NCBI GenBank assembly: GCA_026417115.1
Contig: JAOADW010000035.1
Span: 32,756 to 96,755, forward strand
Direction: 5' to 3'
Source of the DNA: Rhodocyclaceae bacterium
Lineage (GTDB): Bacteria; Pseudomonadota; Gammaproteobacteria; Burkholderiales; Rhodocyclaceae
Length of the DNA: 64,000 nucleotides
The notes under the pieces are model-generated. The model did no database searches, was not told the origin of the DNA, and saw only the letters and a list, made by a program, of their open reading frames with translations. Below are positions 52,999-62,845 of this stretch, piece after piece. Position 1 is the first letter of the stretch. Every line of letters starts with the position of its first letter. Both the position numbers and the translations under genes were made by a program.

Positions 52999-54579
52999 TC
53001 ACTTCCGGAACATCGCCAGCATGCGGCGCGTCACGGCGAAGCCGCCGAACATGTTGATGGCCACGAGCAAGATGGCCAGAAAAGCAAGCCCTTGGATCAG
53101 ACCATCGGGACGCCCCGCCGCGCCTGCTTCCGGCGGCGCGATCTGGATCAATGCGCCGATCGCGATGATCGAGGAAATCGCATTGGTCACGCTCATCAGC
53201 GGCGTATGCAATGAAGGCGTGACGTTCCAGATCACCATGTAGCCGACGAAACAGGCCAGCACAAAAACCGTGAAATGCGAGAGGAATGACGACGGCGCAA
53301 ACCAGCCGACGAGGAGGAAAAGCGCAGCACCCGCGCCAAAGAGCCAGGCCAGCGTGCGCGCTGGCAGCACACTGTGAGTTTCACGGTGGCCGCCCGCGGG
53401 CGCTGGAGAAGCCGCCTTCTTCGTCGCCGTGGGCGGCGCTGCCGAAATCTTGGGCGGCGGCGGCGGCCAGGTGATCGCTCCCTCCTTGAGGACGGTAGCG
53501 CCCCGGATCACTTCGTCTTCGAAATCCACCTCGAGGCTGCCCTCTTTGTGTTTGCAAAGCTCTTCGATCAAGCGCAAGAGGTTGGTCGCATAAAGCGTCG
53601 AGGACTGTTGGGGCAGTCGCGAGGGCAAGTCGGTATAACCGATGATGGTCACGCCGTGGCGCACGACGACTTCGCCCGGGGTCGTGAGTTCGCAGTTGCC
53701 CCCCTGCTCGGCAGCGAGATCGACGATCACACTGCCGGGCTTCATGCTCGCCACCATCTCGGCCGTGATCAGCTTCGGGGCCGGCTTGCCGGGAATCAAG
53801 GCGGTCGTGATGATGATGTCGACCTCTTTGGCCTGCTTGGCGAAGACCTCGCGCTGAGCCTTCTGATAGCCTTCGGACATCACTTTGGCATAACCGCCGA
53901 CGCCGGAGCCTTCCTCTTGATAATCAACGGGGACGAATTCGGCGCCCATCGAGCGCACTTGATCCGCCACCTCCGGGCGCGTGTCATTGGCGCGTACGAC
54001 GGCGCCCAGCCCAACGGCGGTGCCAATCGCCGAAAGCCCAGCCACACCTGCGCCGATGACGAACACCTTCGCGGGCGGAATCTTGCCGGCCGCCGTGATC
54101 TGACCCGCGAAAAAACGTCCAAAGTGATGCGCCGCCTCGATCACGGCACGATAGCCGGCGATATTGGCCATCGAGGATAAGGCGTCCATTTTTTGCGCAC
54201 GGCTCATGCGCGGGATGGAATCCATCGCTAAGACGGTCGCGCGCTTCGCGGCGAGCGCCTCCATCAATGAAGGATTCTGCGCCGGCCAGATGAACCCGAT
54301 CAACGTCGCGCCCTCTTTCATCAGGCGCACTTCATCCAGTGAGGGCGGGCGCACCTTGAGCACGACATCGGCGCGCGCCCAAAGCTCGTCCGCTGCCGCC
54401 AATACTTCGCAACCCACGGCGCGGTAAGCCTCATCGCCGAACCCTGCCGCCGCGCCAGCCCCCGATTCGATGGCGAGCGCAAACCCCATCTTGATCAATC
54501 TTTCTGCAACCTCGGGGGTCGTCGCAACACGCTTTTCACCCGGGAAGATCTCCCGCGGTACCCCAATCGTCAAGGACAT
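52999..54579 (-). CDS. pntA: NAD(P) transhydrogenase subunit alpha (single-chain)
   Basis: A 526-residue subunit with the NAD-binding domain I (about 1-380, [35 protein letters not shown]) and a C-terminal membrane part of about four helices (about 410-520). Some relatives split this chain into PntAA and PntAB; here it is fused through an Ala-Pro-rich linker (about 370-400). It forms an operon with pntB. Confidence 0.96.
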   Translation of the reverse strand: MSLTIGVPREIFPGEKRVATTPEVAERLIKMGFALAIESGAGAAAGFGDEAYRAVGCEVLAAADELWARADVVLKVRPPSLDEVRLMKEGATLIGFIWPAQNPSLMEALAAKRATVLAMDSIPRMSRAQKMDALSSMANIAGYRAVIEAAHHFGRFFAGQITAAGKIPPAKVFVIGAGVAGLSAIGTAVGLGAVVRANDTRPEVADQVRSMGAEFVPVDYQEEGSGVGGYAKVMSEGYQKAQREVFAKQAKEVDIIITTALIPGKPAPKLITAEMVASMKPGSVIVDLAAEQGGNCELTTPGEVVVRHGVTIIGYTDLPSRLPQQSSTLYATNLLRLIEELCKHKEGSLEVDFEDEVIRGATVLKEGAITWPPPPPKISAAPPTATKKAASPAPAGGHRETHSVLPARTLAWLFGAGAALFLLVGWFAPSSFLSHFTVFVLACFVGYMVIWNVTPSLHTPLMSVTNAISSIIAIGALIQIAPPEAGAAGRPDGLIQGLAFLAILLVAINMFGGFAVTRRMLAMFRK

Positions 54580-54590
54580 CTTTGCCTCCG

Positions 54591-55379
54591 TTATTTCTTT
54601 GTTGAGCGCCGTGGTAGAGACGGCTTCTCTTCGGCATATTCGGTCACGCGCAAGATCGCCAGCGAGACATTGTCGCCCCGACCCGCCGCCCGCTCACGGG
54701 CCAGATTGATCAGCGTCTCAGCCGCCTCGCGCACGGGCTTTTCCGTGAGGATGCGCGCCAATTCGTCATCCTCGAAATAGGCCCATAGCCCATCGGAACA
54801 GAGCAGAAAGCAATCTCCATCGTGCAAGGGGGCCGTAGTCCCGAAATCAATCTTCGGCGCTTCCACATCGCCGAGACAGGAAATCAAGAGATTCTTTTGC
54901 GGATGGGATTCCGCCTGTTCTTCGGTCAAGTAGCCGAGCCGAACCAGATTCATCACATGCGAGTGATCCCACGTCTTGCTAACGATCGCCCCCGCGCGAA
55001 CGTGATAAATGCGCGAGTCGCCACAGTGAGCCCAGTCTGCACGCCCCGGCTGCAAAATGAGTACGGCTGCCGTGCTATGGGGCTCTTGCTCGGCGGTGAG
55101 CGCTGCGAGGCGGATGCTGGCATGCGCCTCGTTGATCGCCGCCGTCAGGGTTTCTTCGATGCTCGCGGCAAGGATCGTCGCTTGTTCGAAGACATGGCGC
55201 GCAGAATGCAACACCTGCTCCGCTGCCAAGGCGCCGCCCGAAAGACCTCCCATGCCGTCGGCCACGACGGCCATCACCACGCCTTTCTGGCGGGGATGGA
55301 GGAAAAGGCCCACGCGATCCTGTTGCTCATCGCGGTCGCCGATGTGTTGGGCCGTGCACGTATCAACTCGGAATGGCAT
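54591..55379 (-). CDS. PP2C-family serine/threonine phosphatase
   Basis: A 262-residue phosphatase with all metal-binding motifs: [43 protein letters not shown] and GDNVSLAIL. It resembles Stp1/PppA enzymes that oppose Hanks-type kinases. No kinase gene is in the window. It is 11 bases upstream of pntA on the same strand and may be co-transcribed with it. Confidence 0.9.
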   Translation of the reverse strand: MPFRVDTCTAQHIGDRDEQQDRVGLFLHPRQKGVVMAVVADGMGGLSGGALAAEQVLHSARHVFEQATILAASIEETLTAAINEAHASIRLAALTAEQEPHSTAAVLILQPGRADWAHCGDSRIYHVRAGAIVSKTWDHSHVMNLVRLGYLTEEQAESHPQKNLLISCLGDVEAPKIDFGTTAPLHDGDCFLLCSDGLWAYFEDDELARILTEKPVREAAETLINLARERAAGRGDNVSLAILRVTEYAEEKPSLPRRSTKK

Positions 55380-55429
55380 CAGACGATTATAGAATCTTGC
55401 TGCACACTGCGTAATAGAGGAGAAAAAAC

Positions 55430-55867
55430 ATGTTTCCCGGACACGGCTACGACGAAGTCAAAATCGGCGACGTCTATGAATCGGCGATGACGCTCACGGA
55501 AACCCATATCGTGCTGGGGGCTGGACTCTTTGGCGATTTCAATCCTTTGCACGTGAATGAAACCTGGGCCAAAAAAGGCAAATTCGGCACGCGCATCGCG
55601 CACGGCTATCTCACCAGCAACGTCATGGCGGCGCCATTTGGCATGTGGTTTCATGGCACCGCGATCGCCTACCTCGAGCATGCGATTCGCTTCACCGCTC
55701 CGGTCAAGGCCGGCGACACGCTCCATGTGGCATGGACCGTCACCGCCAAGGACGACAAGCCCAAACACCATGGCGGCATCATCAGCTTTACGGGCACTTG
55801 CAAGAACCAGGATGGCGTGGTCGTCGCCGAGGCTTCAGCCAAGCTGATGATCGGCAACAAGCGCTAG
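55430..55867 (+). CDS. MaoC-family (R)-enoyl-CoA hydratase
   Basis: A 145-residue hot-dog-fold protein. The hydratase-2 motif GDFNPLHVNETWAKK, with catalytic Asp and His, and RIAHGYLTSNV are both present. It likely hydrates enoyl-CoA thioesters, as PhaJ does, for fatty acid or polyhydroxyalkanoate metabolism. It stands alone between divergent and convergent neighbours, with 4 bases to the HDOD gene. Confidence 0.88.
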   Translation: MFPGHGYDEVKIGDVYESAMTLTETHIVLGAGLFGDFNPLHVNETWAKKGKFGTRIAHGYLTSNVMAAPFGMWFHGTAIAYLEHAIRFTAPVKAGDTLHVAWTVTAKDDKPKHHGGIISFTGTCKNQDGVVVAEASAKLMIGNKR

Positions 55868-55871
55868 GGAA

Positions 55872-56714
55872 TCAGGTCGCCTCGATTAGCTGTGCGATGA
55901 TCTGCTCGCAGTAGTCTTTCGCTTCATCGGCGGCAAGTCCCAATTCGGCCAACGCGCGCGCACCGATTTTCGCCCATAAGGGATCGGGCAGACGATGCAG
56001 CTGATGATAGGCATGCGCGGCCAGTTGTACGATCGCCAAGAGAGTGGCCACCGGCCCGTGCGATTTCTCTTCGGGGGCCTCGTGATGGTACCGAATCGCT
56101 TCGCAGACATAGTCCGGCAGGCCCCAGTGTCGGGCGACGAGGTAGCCCACCGAGCAATGATCGACGCCGAAACGCGCATCCTCCTCAGCGAGGTCCGGCC
56201 AGCAGGCTGCGTCATCGAGGCGCAAGCTCTGACAATAGGCCGGAAAGCGCATCATGAGAACGGGCACGCCACATTCATGGAAAATGCCTGCGAGATAGGC
56301 TTGTTCGGGCGGCACACGGCATATCTTGCCTCTTTCGTCGGCGATCAAGGCCGCCAAGTGGGCGATTTCGCGCGCGCGCGCCCAGAATATCTCGAATGCG
56401 CCGCGCAAATCGGAGGAAAGGGACTTGACCAGGGATTCGGCCTGCACCAAGGCATAGACCTGGCGAATCCCCACCACCATCAAGACCTGCTCGAGCGATT
56501 CAATCTTGCGGCCGCGTGAAAAGACCGGCGAACGCGCGATGCGAAACAAGAGGGCAACGATCGCCGGATCCTGGGCGATCACGCGGGCAACTTGCCGCAT
56601 GTCGAACTGATCGTCCGACATCAGCCGCTGCAATTCAACCAATACCTGCGGCTGCGGCGGAAGTTGGATGCCCAATCCCTGAAGCCGATTCGTTTCGTTC
56701 TTGCGCGATGACAT
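55872..56714 (-). CDS. HDOD-domain signalling protein
   Basis: A 280-residue protein with one HDOD domain (about 15-210, LPPQPQVLVELQRLMSDDQFDMRQVARVIAQDPAIVALLFRIA split over the start, then YLAGIFHECGVPVLMM and AIRYHHEAP). HDOD proteins are HD-related but usually lack catalysis and act in signalling or stress control. No output domain is fused. It follows the glc operon in the same direction by 7 bases. Confidence 0.87.
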   Translation of the reverse strand: MSSRKNETNRLQGLGIQLPPQPQVLVELQRLMSDDQFDMRQVARVIAQDPAIVALLFRIARSPVFSRGRKIESLEQVLMVVGIRQVYALVQAESLVKSLSSDLRGAFEIFWARAREIAHLAALIADERGKICRVPPEQAYLAGIFHECGVPVLMMRFPAYCQSLRLDDAACWPDLAEEDARFGVDHCSVGYLVARHWGLPDYVCEAIRYHHEAPEEKSHGPVATLLAIVQLAAHAYHQLHRLPDPLWAKIGARALAELGLAADEAKDYCEQIIAQLIEAT

Positions 56715-56721
56715 CGAATTT

Positions 56722-57954
56722 TCAGCACGTCAAGCGTTCGTCGATCCATTCTAGCCAATGCCGCACAGGAAGCGCGGACTCTGCGGCGAGATGGGCAATG
56801 CACCCCACATTGGCCGAGGCGATGCCGTCGGGCGCCCCCGCGGTGAGTGCGGCTAGCTTGGCGGTACGCAATCGCTGCGCGATTTCTGGCTGCAGCAGGG
56901 AATAGGTGCCAGCAGACCCACAGCAAAGGTGGGCATCGGCGACGGCAACGAGTTCGAAGCCGGCCGCCATCAATAATTCTTCAATGACGCCGCGAATCTT
57001 CAGGCCATGTTGGAGCGTACAGGGCGCATGAAACGCGAGGCGCCGACCAGCCGGCGGCAAGTCGGCAAGCAGGGTCTGTAGGCGTGTTTTTTCCGCGGCG
57101 ACGACTTCGCTGGCATCTTTCGCCATCGCGGCGATTCTTTGTGCTTTCGCAGCATAGTGGGGATCATCGGCGAGCAGATGCCCATAATCTTTGAGCTGGA
57201 CGGCGCAGGCCGAAGCCGTGAGCACGATGGCCTCAGCGCCGGCCTCGATTTCTGGCCAGAAGGCATCGATATTACGCCGCGCCTGGATGCGGGCGCCCTC
57301 CGTATCTTCGAGGTGAAGGCGTATGGCCCCGCAACAGCTGGCTTGCCGAGCTTTGATCAGGGTAATGCCCAAATGCGCGAGCACGCGCATGGCCGCCCCA
57401 TTGATATTGGGATACATCGAGGGTTGTACACAGCCCTCGAGCACGAGCATGCGGCGCGCTTCCTTTCTCGTCGGCAACACGCCCGCAGAAACGAGCGGCG
57501 GCAACCTCTTTTTCACGCCACGGGGCAGCACAGGTCGCAAGAGCTGACCTAGACGCAAAGCCGATGCAAAGAGGAGAGGGCGCGAGAGGGTTGCGCGCAA
57601 GAATGTGCGAACGAAGCGCTGCGGCAACGGGCGGCCAACCCGCCGCGCCACCACCTCCCGGCCGATTTCCAAGAGCCGGGAATAATGCACGCCCGACGGA
57701 CAGGTGGTCTCACAAGCACGGCAGAGCAAGCAGCGATCGAGATGGCTCAACGTTCTTTCGCTCACGGGCGAGCCCTCGAGGGCGGCCTTGATCAGATAAA
57801 TGCGCCCGCGTGGCCCGTCGAGTTCGTCACCCAAGACCTGATAGGTCGGGCAAGTGGCCGTGCAGAAACCACAATGTACACAGCGTCGCAGGATCTCTTC
57901 CGCTTCCTGCCCTGCACGCGTCCCTTGGATGAAGTCAGCAAGATGCGTTTCCAT
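56722..57954 (-). CDS. glcF: Glycolate oxidase iron-sulfur subunit
   Basis: A 410-residue protein with two 4Fe-4S motifs (CVHCGFCTATCP at about 26-37 and CLLCRACETTCP at about 77-88) and two CCG-type domains (CCGAIRLHLED, CCGSAGTYSLLQP). It takes electrons from GlcD/GlcE and passes them to the respiratory chain. It abuts glcE with no spacer. Confidence 0.95.
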   Translation of the reverse strand: METHLADFIQGTRAGQEAEEILRRCVHCGFCTATCPTYQVLGDELDGPRGRIYLIKAALEGSPVSERTLSHLDRCLLCRACETTCPSGVHYSRLLEIGREVVARRVGRPLPQRFVRTFLRATLSRPLLFASALRLGQLLRPVLPRGVKKRLPPLVSAGVLPTRKEARRMLVLEGCVQPSMYPNINGAAMRVLAHLGITLIKARQASCCGAIRLHLEDTEGARIQARRNIDAFWPEIEAGAEAIVLTASACAVQLKDYGHLLADDPHYAAKAQRIAAMAKDASEVVAAEKTRLQTLLADLPPAGRRLAFHAPCTLQHGLKIRGVIEELLMAAGFELVAVADAHLCCGSAGTYSLLQPEIAQRLRTAKLAALTAGAPDGIASANVGCIAHLAAESALPVRHWLEWIDERLTC

Positions 57955-59007
57955 TCAGAGCTCGGGATAAAGGCGACCCGGATTGAACAGCCCCTTCGGG
58001 TCGAACGCCGCCTTCAAGCGTTGATGCAGTCGCATCAGTGGCTCGGACAAGGGGGAAAAGACCCCCACCTGGCGTTTGAGCGTTTCTGGCCCCCGAAAAA
58101 GCGTCGCGTGACCTCCCAAGGCAGCAGCCTGCGCCCGCACGGCTTGGGCTGGCGCCTCGGTGATGAGCCAGCGCAAAGCGCCTCCCCATTCGATGAGCCA
58201 CTGGCCCGCGAGATCGATCACCGGCGCAGCGGCTGGCAAGGAAAGCCGCCATAGCGTGGAGGCGCCGAAAAAAGGCAGGCGTTGATCGCGCAGGTCTTGC
58301 CAGAAATCGTCCGCCCAGAAAGCTTCCCCGCCCATCTTGCGGCATGCCGCCTCGACGGCCTTATGCGCGCCCGCCAGGCGAATCGACAAGACGCCATCGC
58401 ACCAGCAGCTTGCCGCAATGGGCAACGGCTGACGCTGCCACTCGGCGAGCCGCTTGAGCGCATCAGCCTGACCCAGCTCGAACCGCAAGCTTGCTTCCGT
58501 CGCAGGCCGCGGCATGACCTTCAAAGAGACCTCGAGCAACACGCCGAGGGTGCCCAGGCTTCCCGCCAGCAAGCGCGAGACATCGAATCCTGCGACGTTT
58601 TTCATCACCTGACCGCCGAAAGAGAGTTCGCGTCCCTGGCCATCGAGGAGTTTCACGCCGAGCACATGATCGCGCACACTGCCTGCCGAAACGCGCCGTG
58701 GGCCAGAAAGTCCGGCAGCCACCATACCGCCTAACGTCGTCGCGGGGGAAAAGCGTGGCGGTTCGAAAGGCAGGCATTGCCCCTTTTCGGCGAGCACGGC
58801 CTCGATCTCGGCGAGTTTCGTGCCGGCGCGCGCCGTGATCACGAGCTCACTGGGTTCGTATGCCAGCACGCCCACATGGCCAGAGACGTCGAGGCGCTCC
58901 CCCGTCGAAGGATTGCCATAGAAATCCTTGCTGCCGCCGGCGCGGATCACGAGCGGTGTTTCCGCCGTGCGTATGCGGGCGGCAAATTCCTGAGCGAGAT
59001 CGCTCAT
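57955..59007 (-). CDS. glcE: Glycolate oxidase FAD-binding subunit
   Basis: A 350-residue FAD-binding subunit (VIRAGGSKDFYG, SPATTLGGMVAAGLSGPRR, VMKNVAGFDVSRLLAGSLGTLG) of glycolate oxidase. ATG 59007 overlaps the glcD stop as ATGA. A longer in-frame extension runs into glcD and does not match the family. Confidence 0.94.
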   Translation of the reverse strand: MSDLAQEFAARIRTAETPLVIRAGGSKDFYGNPSTGERLDVSGHVGVLAYEPSELVITARAGTKLAEIEAVLAEKGQCLPFEPPRFSPATTLGGMVAAGLSGPRRVSAGSVRDHVLGVKLLDGQGRELSFGGQVMKNVAGFDVSRLLAGSLGTLGVLLEVSLKVMPRPATEASLRFELGQADALKRLAEWQRQPLPIAASCWCDGVLSIRLAGAHKAVEAACRKMGGEAFWADDFWQDLRDQRLPFFGASTLWRLSLPAAAPVIDLAGQWLIEWGGALRWLITEAPAQAVRAQAAALGGHATLFRGPETLKRQVGVFSPLSEPLMRLHQRLKAAFDPKGLFNPGRLYPEL

Positions 59008-60440
59008 CGCGCGCTCCCCGTCAGCCGATACTCCGAACAACGGCGTGGCGTAGGCAACGCCTTGCCGGGGTTGAGAAGCCCCTGGGCGTCGAAAGCCGTC
59101 TTGATGGCCTGAAAGGTCTCGAGCTCTGCACGCGAAAACTGCACACACATCTGGGCGATCTTTTCGATGCCGACGCCATGCTCGCCCGTGATCGTCCCGC
59201 CCACCTCAACGGAAAGCTCCAGGATGCGCGCGCCGAATTCCAGAGCGCGCGCAAGCTCGCCCGGCGCATTGGCGTCGAACATGATGAGTGGATGGAGGTT
59301 GCCGTCCCCGGCATGGAAGACGTTGGCGCACGCCAGGCCATATTGTTTGCTGAGCTCGGCGATGCGCGCAAGCACGAAAGCAAGATGCTTTCTCGGGATG
59401 GTGCCATCCATGCAAAGATAATCGGGCGAAAGACGCCCCACCGCCGGAAAAGCCGCCTTGCGTCCCGCCCAAAATTTCAGCCGCTCGGCTTCGGAATGAG
59501 ACACACGCAGCTGACGTGCGCCCGCTTTTTCCATGACGGCGCAGATCGCCGCAATCTCCTCGTCGACCTCCTCGGGCGTGCCATCGGACTCCGCCAGCAA
59601 AATGGCTTCGGCGTTCAGATCATACCCTGCCTGCAAGAAAGCCTCGACGGCGTGCGTGGCAGGTTTGTCCATCATCTCGAGGCCGGCCGGGATGATGCCT
59701 GCCGCAATGATGTCCGCGACCGCTTGGCCAGCCGCGACGAGGTCGTCGAACGAGGCCATGACGACCTGCGCAGTCACGGGCTTGGGCATGAGCCGAACCG
59801 TTGCCTCGAGCACGATGCCCAGCATGCCCTCCGAACCGATCATCAAGGCCAGCACGTCATAGCCGGGCGCATCCAGCGCCTCCGAGCCTATCTCGACCAC
59901 CGTGCCATCGCACAAGGCCACACGCAACTTCAAGACGTTGTGCACCGTCAAGCCATATTTGAGGCAATGCACGCCGCCTGAGTTTTCCGCCACGTTGCCG
60001 CCAATGGTGCAAGCCAGCTGCGAGGAAGGATCCGGCGCGTAATAAAGGCCATAGGGGGCAGCGGCTTCGGAAATCGCGAGGTTTCTCACGCCGGGTTGCA
60101 CGCGCGCGACACGGGCCTCAGGATCGATGGCGAGGATGCGCGAAAACTTCGCCAGCGAGAGAACCAGGCTGCCGGGTGCAGGCGTTGCGCCGCCAGAAAG
60201 CCCGGTACCGGCGCCCCTCGCCACCACAGGCACGCCGTGGCGATGGCAAATCTTGAGGATGGCCACGACCTGCTCTTCCGTTTCCGGTAAGGCCACGGCA
60301 CGGGGCATCTGGCGGTAGGCCGTCAATCCATCGCACTCATAGGGCCGAAGCTCCTCGTCCTCGAGAATCAGCGACCCTGGCGACAAAACCGTCGCGAGTT
60401 CGGCAATCGGCAGGGATGAAACGAAATCGGCAGCGTTCAT
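59004..60440 (-). CDS. glcD: Glycolate oxidase catalytic subunit
   Basis: A 478-residue FAD-linked oxidase of the GlcD/lactate dehydrogenase family (VVARGAGTGLSGGATP, GGNVAENSGGVHCLKYGLT, FHAGDGNLHPLIMFD, GEHGVGIEK). It oxidises glycolate to glyoxylate at the membrane with GlcE and GlcF. First gene of the glcDEF operon here. Confidence 0.95.
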   Translation of the reverse strand: MNAADFVSSLPIAELATVLSPGSLILEDEELRPYECDGLTAYRQMPRAVALPETEEQVVAILKICHRHGVPVVARGAGTGLSGGATPAPGSLVLSLAKFSRILAIDPEARVARVQPGVRNLAISEAAAPYGLYYAPDPSSQLACTIGGNVAENSGGVHCLKYGLTVHNVLKLRVALCDGTVVEIGSEALDAPGYDVLALMIGSEGMLGIVLEATVRLMPKPVTAQVVMASFDDLVAAGQAVADIIAAGIIPAGLEMMDKPATHAVEAFLQAGYDLNAEAILLAESDGTPEEVDEEIAAICAVMEKAGARQLRVSHSEAERLKFWAGRKAAFPAVGRLSPDYLCMDGTIPRKHLAFVLARIAELSKQYGLACANVFHAGDGNLHPLIMFDANAPGELARALEFGARILELSVEVGGTITGEHGVGIEKIAQMCVQFSRAELETFQAIKTAFDAQGLLNPGKALPTPRRCSEYRLTGSAR

Positions 60441-60487
60441 AACGGCGCTCTACGCTGAAGCGGCGTCTATCTTACTGAAGGAAGCGT

Positions 60488-61564
60488 TTAGAAGCGAGAC
60501 AAGGCGATCTGCTCCGGCGCAGAAGCGATGGCGTCGATTTCCTCTATAGAGCTTTTCATCAGGCGACAGGCCAGCGCCTCAAAGTGACGCGTTCCCTGCC
60601 TTGCAGCCCTCGCAAGAAGCTGCAGCCGTCCCGCGCCAATTTCATCGGCATCGATTGCGCCAAGCGCAGGAAACAAGGCGCGTCGCATGCCATCAAAGTT
60701 GGCAAGCCACAGCCATAAGGAGGCGAGCGCTTCTCGCTCGATCAAGGTCGGCAACGTCACGAGGCAGTCTGCAAGGTTGTCGCGCACGGCGCGCAAAAGG
60801 ATCTCGGCCCGACGCGAGGTTAGCTGCATCAGCTTGCGCTCCCAGGAAGGGCCCAAAATACGCGCGGCGCGCCATTCTCCCCGTTCGTGCAGGATCAGGG
60901 TTTCGGTCTCGGCCTCGATCATGCGCGCAAGCGCACATTCATGATCGCCTTCGAAACCATAGGCCAGGAGCGCTCTTTCCATCGGTCCAGGCCGCCGCTT
61001 GGCAAGCCACGCTTCGGCCTTTTCCCATAGCCACTGGGCAAGTGCTCGCTGGCGCACGACTGCCGTTCCGCGCTGTAATGCAGCTGGCATGACAGAGAGG
61101 TCGCGCGCGAATTCCTCGCCACAGATCTGGACCTCGAAACCTTCTTCGCGCACGGAGCGAATGAGACGAGCAAGAAAAAACACGGGTTTTCCAAAGCGGC
61201 CCACGCCCGCCCCATAGACCAGCCCATGCGGCGCAAGGCAAGCATTGATGGTCTCGACATCGAAGGGATCCTGCGCCTTGCCGGCCAGCACGATGGGCGC
61301 ATAATCGGCTTCGGAAAGCGTCTCCCAATAGGCTTCGCGGGCGCGAATCCAGGCGCCGACGTGCGCATGCGGCAAACGCGCCCCCCAGGGCAAGCCGTGT
61401 CGCCAACGGTAGAGCTCGCGCATCTCGAGCAGGTAGCTACAAAGCGTCGCCTCTCGCGCATATCGCGCATCGGAAATGTCGCAGTTATGCTGGACGGCCG
61501 CAATCAGAGCAGCGAGTTCGACTTCGCTCAGGGTTTGGGCGTCCGACGCGGTCGCGTCTGCCAA
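60488..61564 (-). CDS. Conserved protein of unknown function
   Basis: A 358-residue, mostly helical soluble protein. It has no signal peptide and no catalytic motif that I recognise. Segments such as ELYRWRHGLPW, APIVLAGKAQDPFDVETIN and YGAGVGRFGKPVFFLA look conserved. It might belong to the family labelled Sfum_1244, which I could not check. The start overlaps the preceding 136-residue gene by 37 bases, so it is the last gene of the dsrS-containing operon. Confidence 0.65.
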   Translation of the reverse strand: MADATASDAQTLSEVELAALIAAVQHNCDISDARYAREATLCSYLLEMRELYRWRHGLPWGARLPHAHVGAWIRAREAYWETLSEADYAPIVLAGKAQDPFDVETINACLAPHGLVYGAGVGRFGKPVFFLARLIRSVREEGFEVQICGEEFARDLSVMPAALQRGTAVVRQRALAQWLWEKAEAWLAKRRPGPMERALLAYGFEGDHECALARMIEAETETLILHERGEWRAARILGPSWERKLMQLTSRRAEILLRAVRDNLADCLVTLPTLIEREALASLWLWLANFDGMRRALFPALGAIDADEIGAGRLQLLARAARQGTRHFEALACRLMKSSIEEIDAIASAPEQIALSRF

Positions 61565-61938
61565 TGGGCGACTCCTTGGATGATGCGCGAAAAGGGCAGC
61601 GCGTCGAGCGCGCCATATTCGGCTCGTGCGCGTTTGATGAGGGCGATGACGTTGGGCGCTGTCGCCTGCGGATCAATGACGTCGCGCAGGCCGATGAGCC
61701 CTCCGCATTGGATTTTCATGTTCATCGCATGGGGCAGGATACGCTGGGTCGTCTTCACCTTGAGCGCAAACGCCGAGTTTTTGCGCAACAGCGCAAGCAG
61801 TTCGCCGCAGGCAACGCGCGCCACAGGATCACCACAGGCCAGGAACTCCCGCTCGGCGATGGCGACTTTGCGCGCAGCCTCGCAGACTGCCGCTTGGCAA
61901 AGCAGCGCCCGCTCGAAAATGCATGGCAGAGGATTCAT
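61528..61938 (-). CDS. Conserved cysteine-containing protein of unknown function
   Basis: A 136-residue protein with six cysteines (C6, C14, C19, C35, C44, C79) and the segment HAMNMKIQCGGLIGLRDVID. I do not recognise it. The cysteines could bind metal, but their spacing fits no standard motif. It overlaps the following 358-residue gene by 37 bases and follows the 76-residue gene by 44 bases. Confidence 0.6.
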   Translation of the reverse strand: MNPLPCIFERALLCQAAVCEAARKVAIAEREFLACGDPVARVACGELLALLRKNSAFALKVKTTQRILPHAMNMKIQCGGLIGLRDVIDPQATAPNVIALIKRARAEYGALDALPFSRIIQGVAHWQTRPRRTPKP

Positions 61939-61982
61939 CGCTTCTCACGCCTGGGTTTGCGCGCGTACATCCATGAGCAGAC

Positions 61983-62213
61983 TCACCAATCGTCGCCGGT
62001 GAGCGGCTCCCAAGGCCGCACGGTGTTGAGTGCTTCTTCGGCTTGAAGTTGGTTTTCGCCGAAGACGACCTGGATCTTGCATTGGGAAAGATCATGTTCC
62101 TGACGCAGGGCCTTGGCGCGCTTCGAGGCTTCTTTGAACACCGTATATTCCTCGAGTTTCTCGAGATGTTTGACAGGCCCTTGCTGGGTGATGCGGTAGA
62201 TATAGTATGGCAT
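61983..62213 (-). CDS. Small conserved protein of unknown function
   Basis: A 76-residue protein beginning MPYYIYRITQQGPVKHLEKL, charged, with one cysteine and a C-terminal WEPLTGDDW. It looks like a compact folded domain, family not recognised. It lies 6 bases after the S24-like gene in the same operon. Confidence 0.6.
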   Translation of the reverse strand: MPYYIYRITQQGPVKHLEKLEEYTVFKEASKRAKALRQEHDLSQCKIQVVFGENQLQAEEALNTVRPWEPLTGDDW

Positions 62214-62219
62214 GGCGTT

Positions 62220-62603
62220 CTACTCGTCGAGGTAATGTTTCGTAGCCTTGCGGCGACCTGGCTTGGATTTTTGGATGACGACGCCGCGCACGGCGGAAAG
62301 ATCAGAAAGTGCGATGTCGGGGTAGTTTGGGTTTAGGGGATGCAATTTCCACCCCTCTTCGGGATCGTGCACGAGTTGGCGAAAAATCCACTCGTCGGCA
62401 TGGAAAGCGAGCACGAATGAGCCATCCCGCGCCAACCCCTCGGGCTCGATGACGATGATGTCGCCCTCGACGAATTCGGGCGCCATCGAATCGCCAAGCA
62501 CCATCAAGGCAAAGGGCTCGGCGCCACTGCAAGCCGCAAGCGCCGCATCCGGTTCCGCCGCTTCTGCCCTCACGGCAATGGGAAAAGGTTTGTGTGCCTT
62601 CAT
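62220..62603 (-). CDS. S24 (LexA/UmuD-type) peptidase-like protein without DNA-binding domain
   Basis: A 127-residue protein with the S24 fold: VLGDSMAPEFVEGDIIVI carries the nucleophile serine, and DGSFVLAFHADEWIFRQL follows. The general-base lysine, 37 residues after the serine in LexA, is arginine here (FRQL instead of VKRL). Self-cleavage is therefore doubtful. No helix-turn-helix is fused. ATG 62603 overlaps the stop of the upstream gene (ATGA); a GTG 9 bases earlier is possible. Confidence 0.7.
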   Translation of the reverse strand: MKAHKPFPIAVRAEAAEPDAALAACSGAEPFALMVLGDSMAPEFVEGDIIVIEPEGLARDGSFVLAFHADEWIFRQLVHDPEEGWKLHPLNPNYPDIALSDLSAVRGVVIQKSKPGRRKATKHYLDE

Positions 62604-62845
62604 GAAAGCCACCGCACGAGATAGTAGAGACGAAAACCCTCCGAGGAGCGGGAAGGACCCACGAGTTCCGCCGCATGCACGCCTTGGGCCGGATCTTGCC
62701 GCGCAAGCGCGTCTTCCGGGCTAGGCACGACCTCCACGACGCTTTCCGGAAAACGCTCGCGTTTTCCGCGCTGCGCGCATACGAGGGCATAGCAGTGTCT
62801 CACCAAATTGGGCGCTTCCGCGTCCAGATACACGCCACCTTTCAT
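62600..62845 (-). CDS. Small protein of unknown function downstream of dsrS
   Basis: An 81-residue protein (MKGGVYLDAEAPNLVRHCY start, FRLYYLVRWLS end) with two cysteines. No recognised family. It overlaps dsrS and the S24-like gene by ATGA junctions, which supports translation of this frame. Confidence 0.6.
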   Translation of the reverse strand: MKGGVYLDAEAPNLVRHCYALVCAQRGKRERFPESVVEVVPSPEDALARQDPAQGVHAAELVGPSRSSEGFRLYYLVRWLS

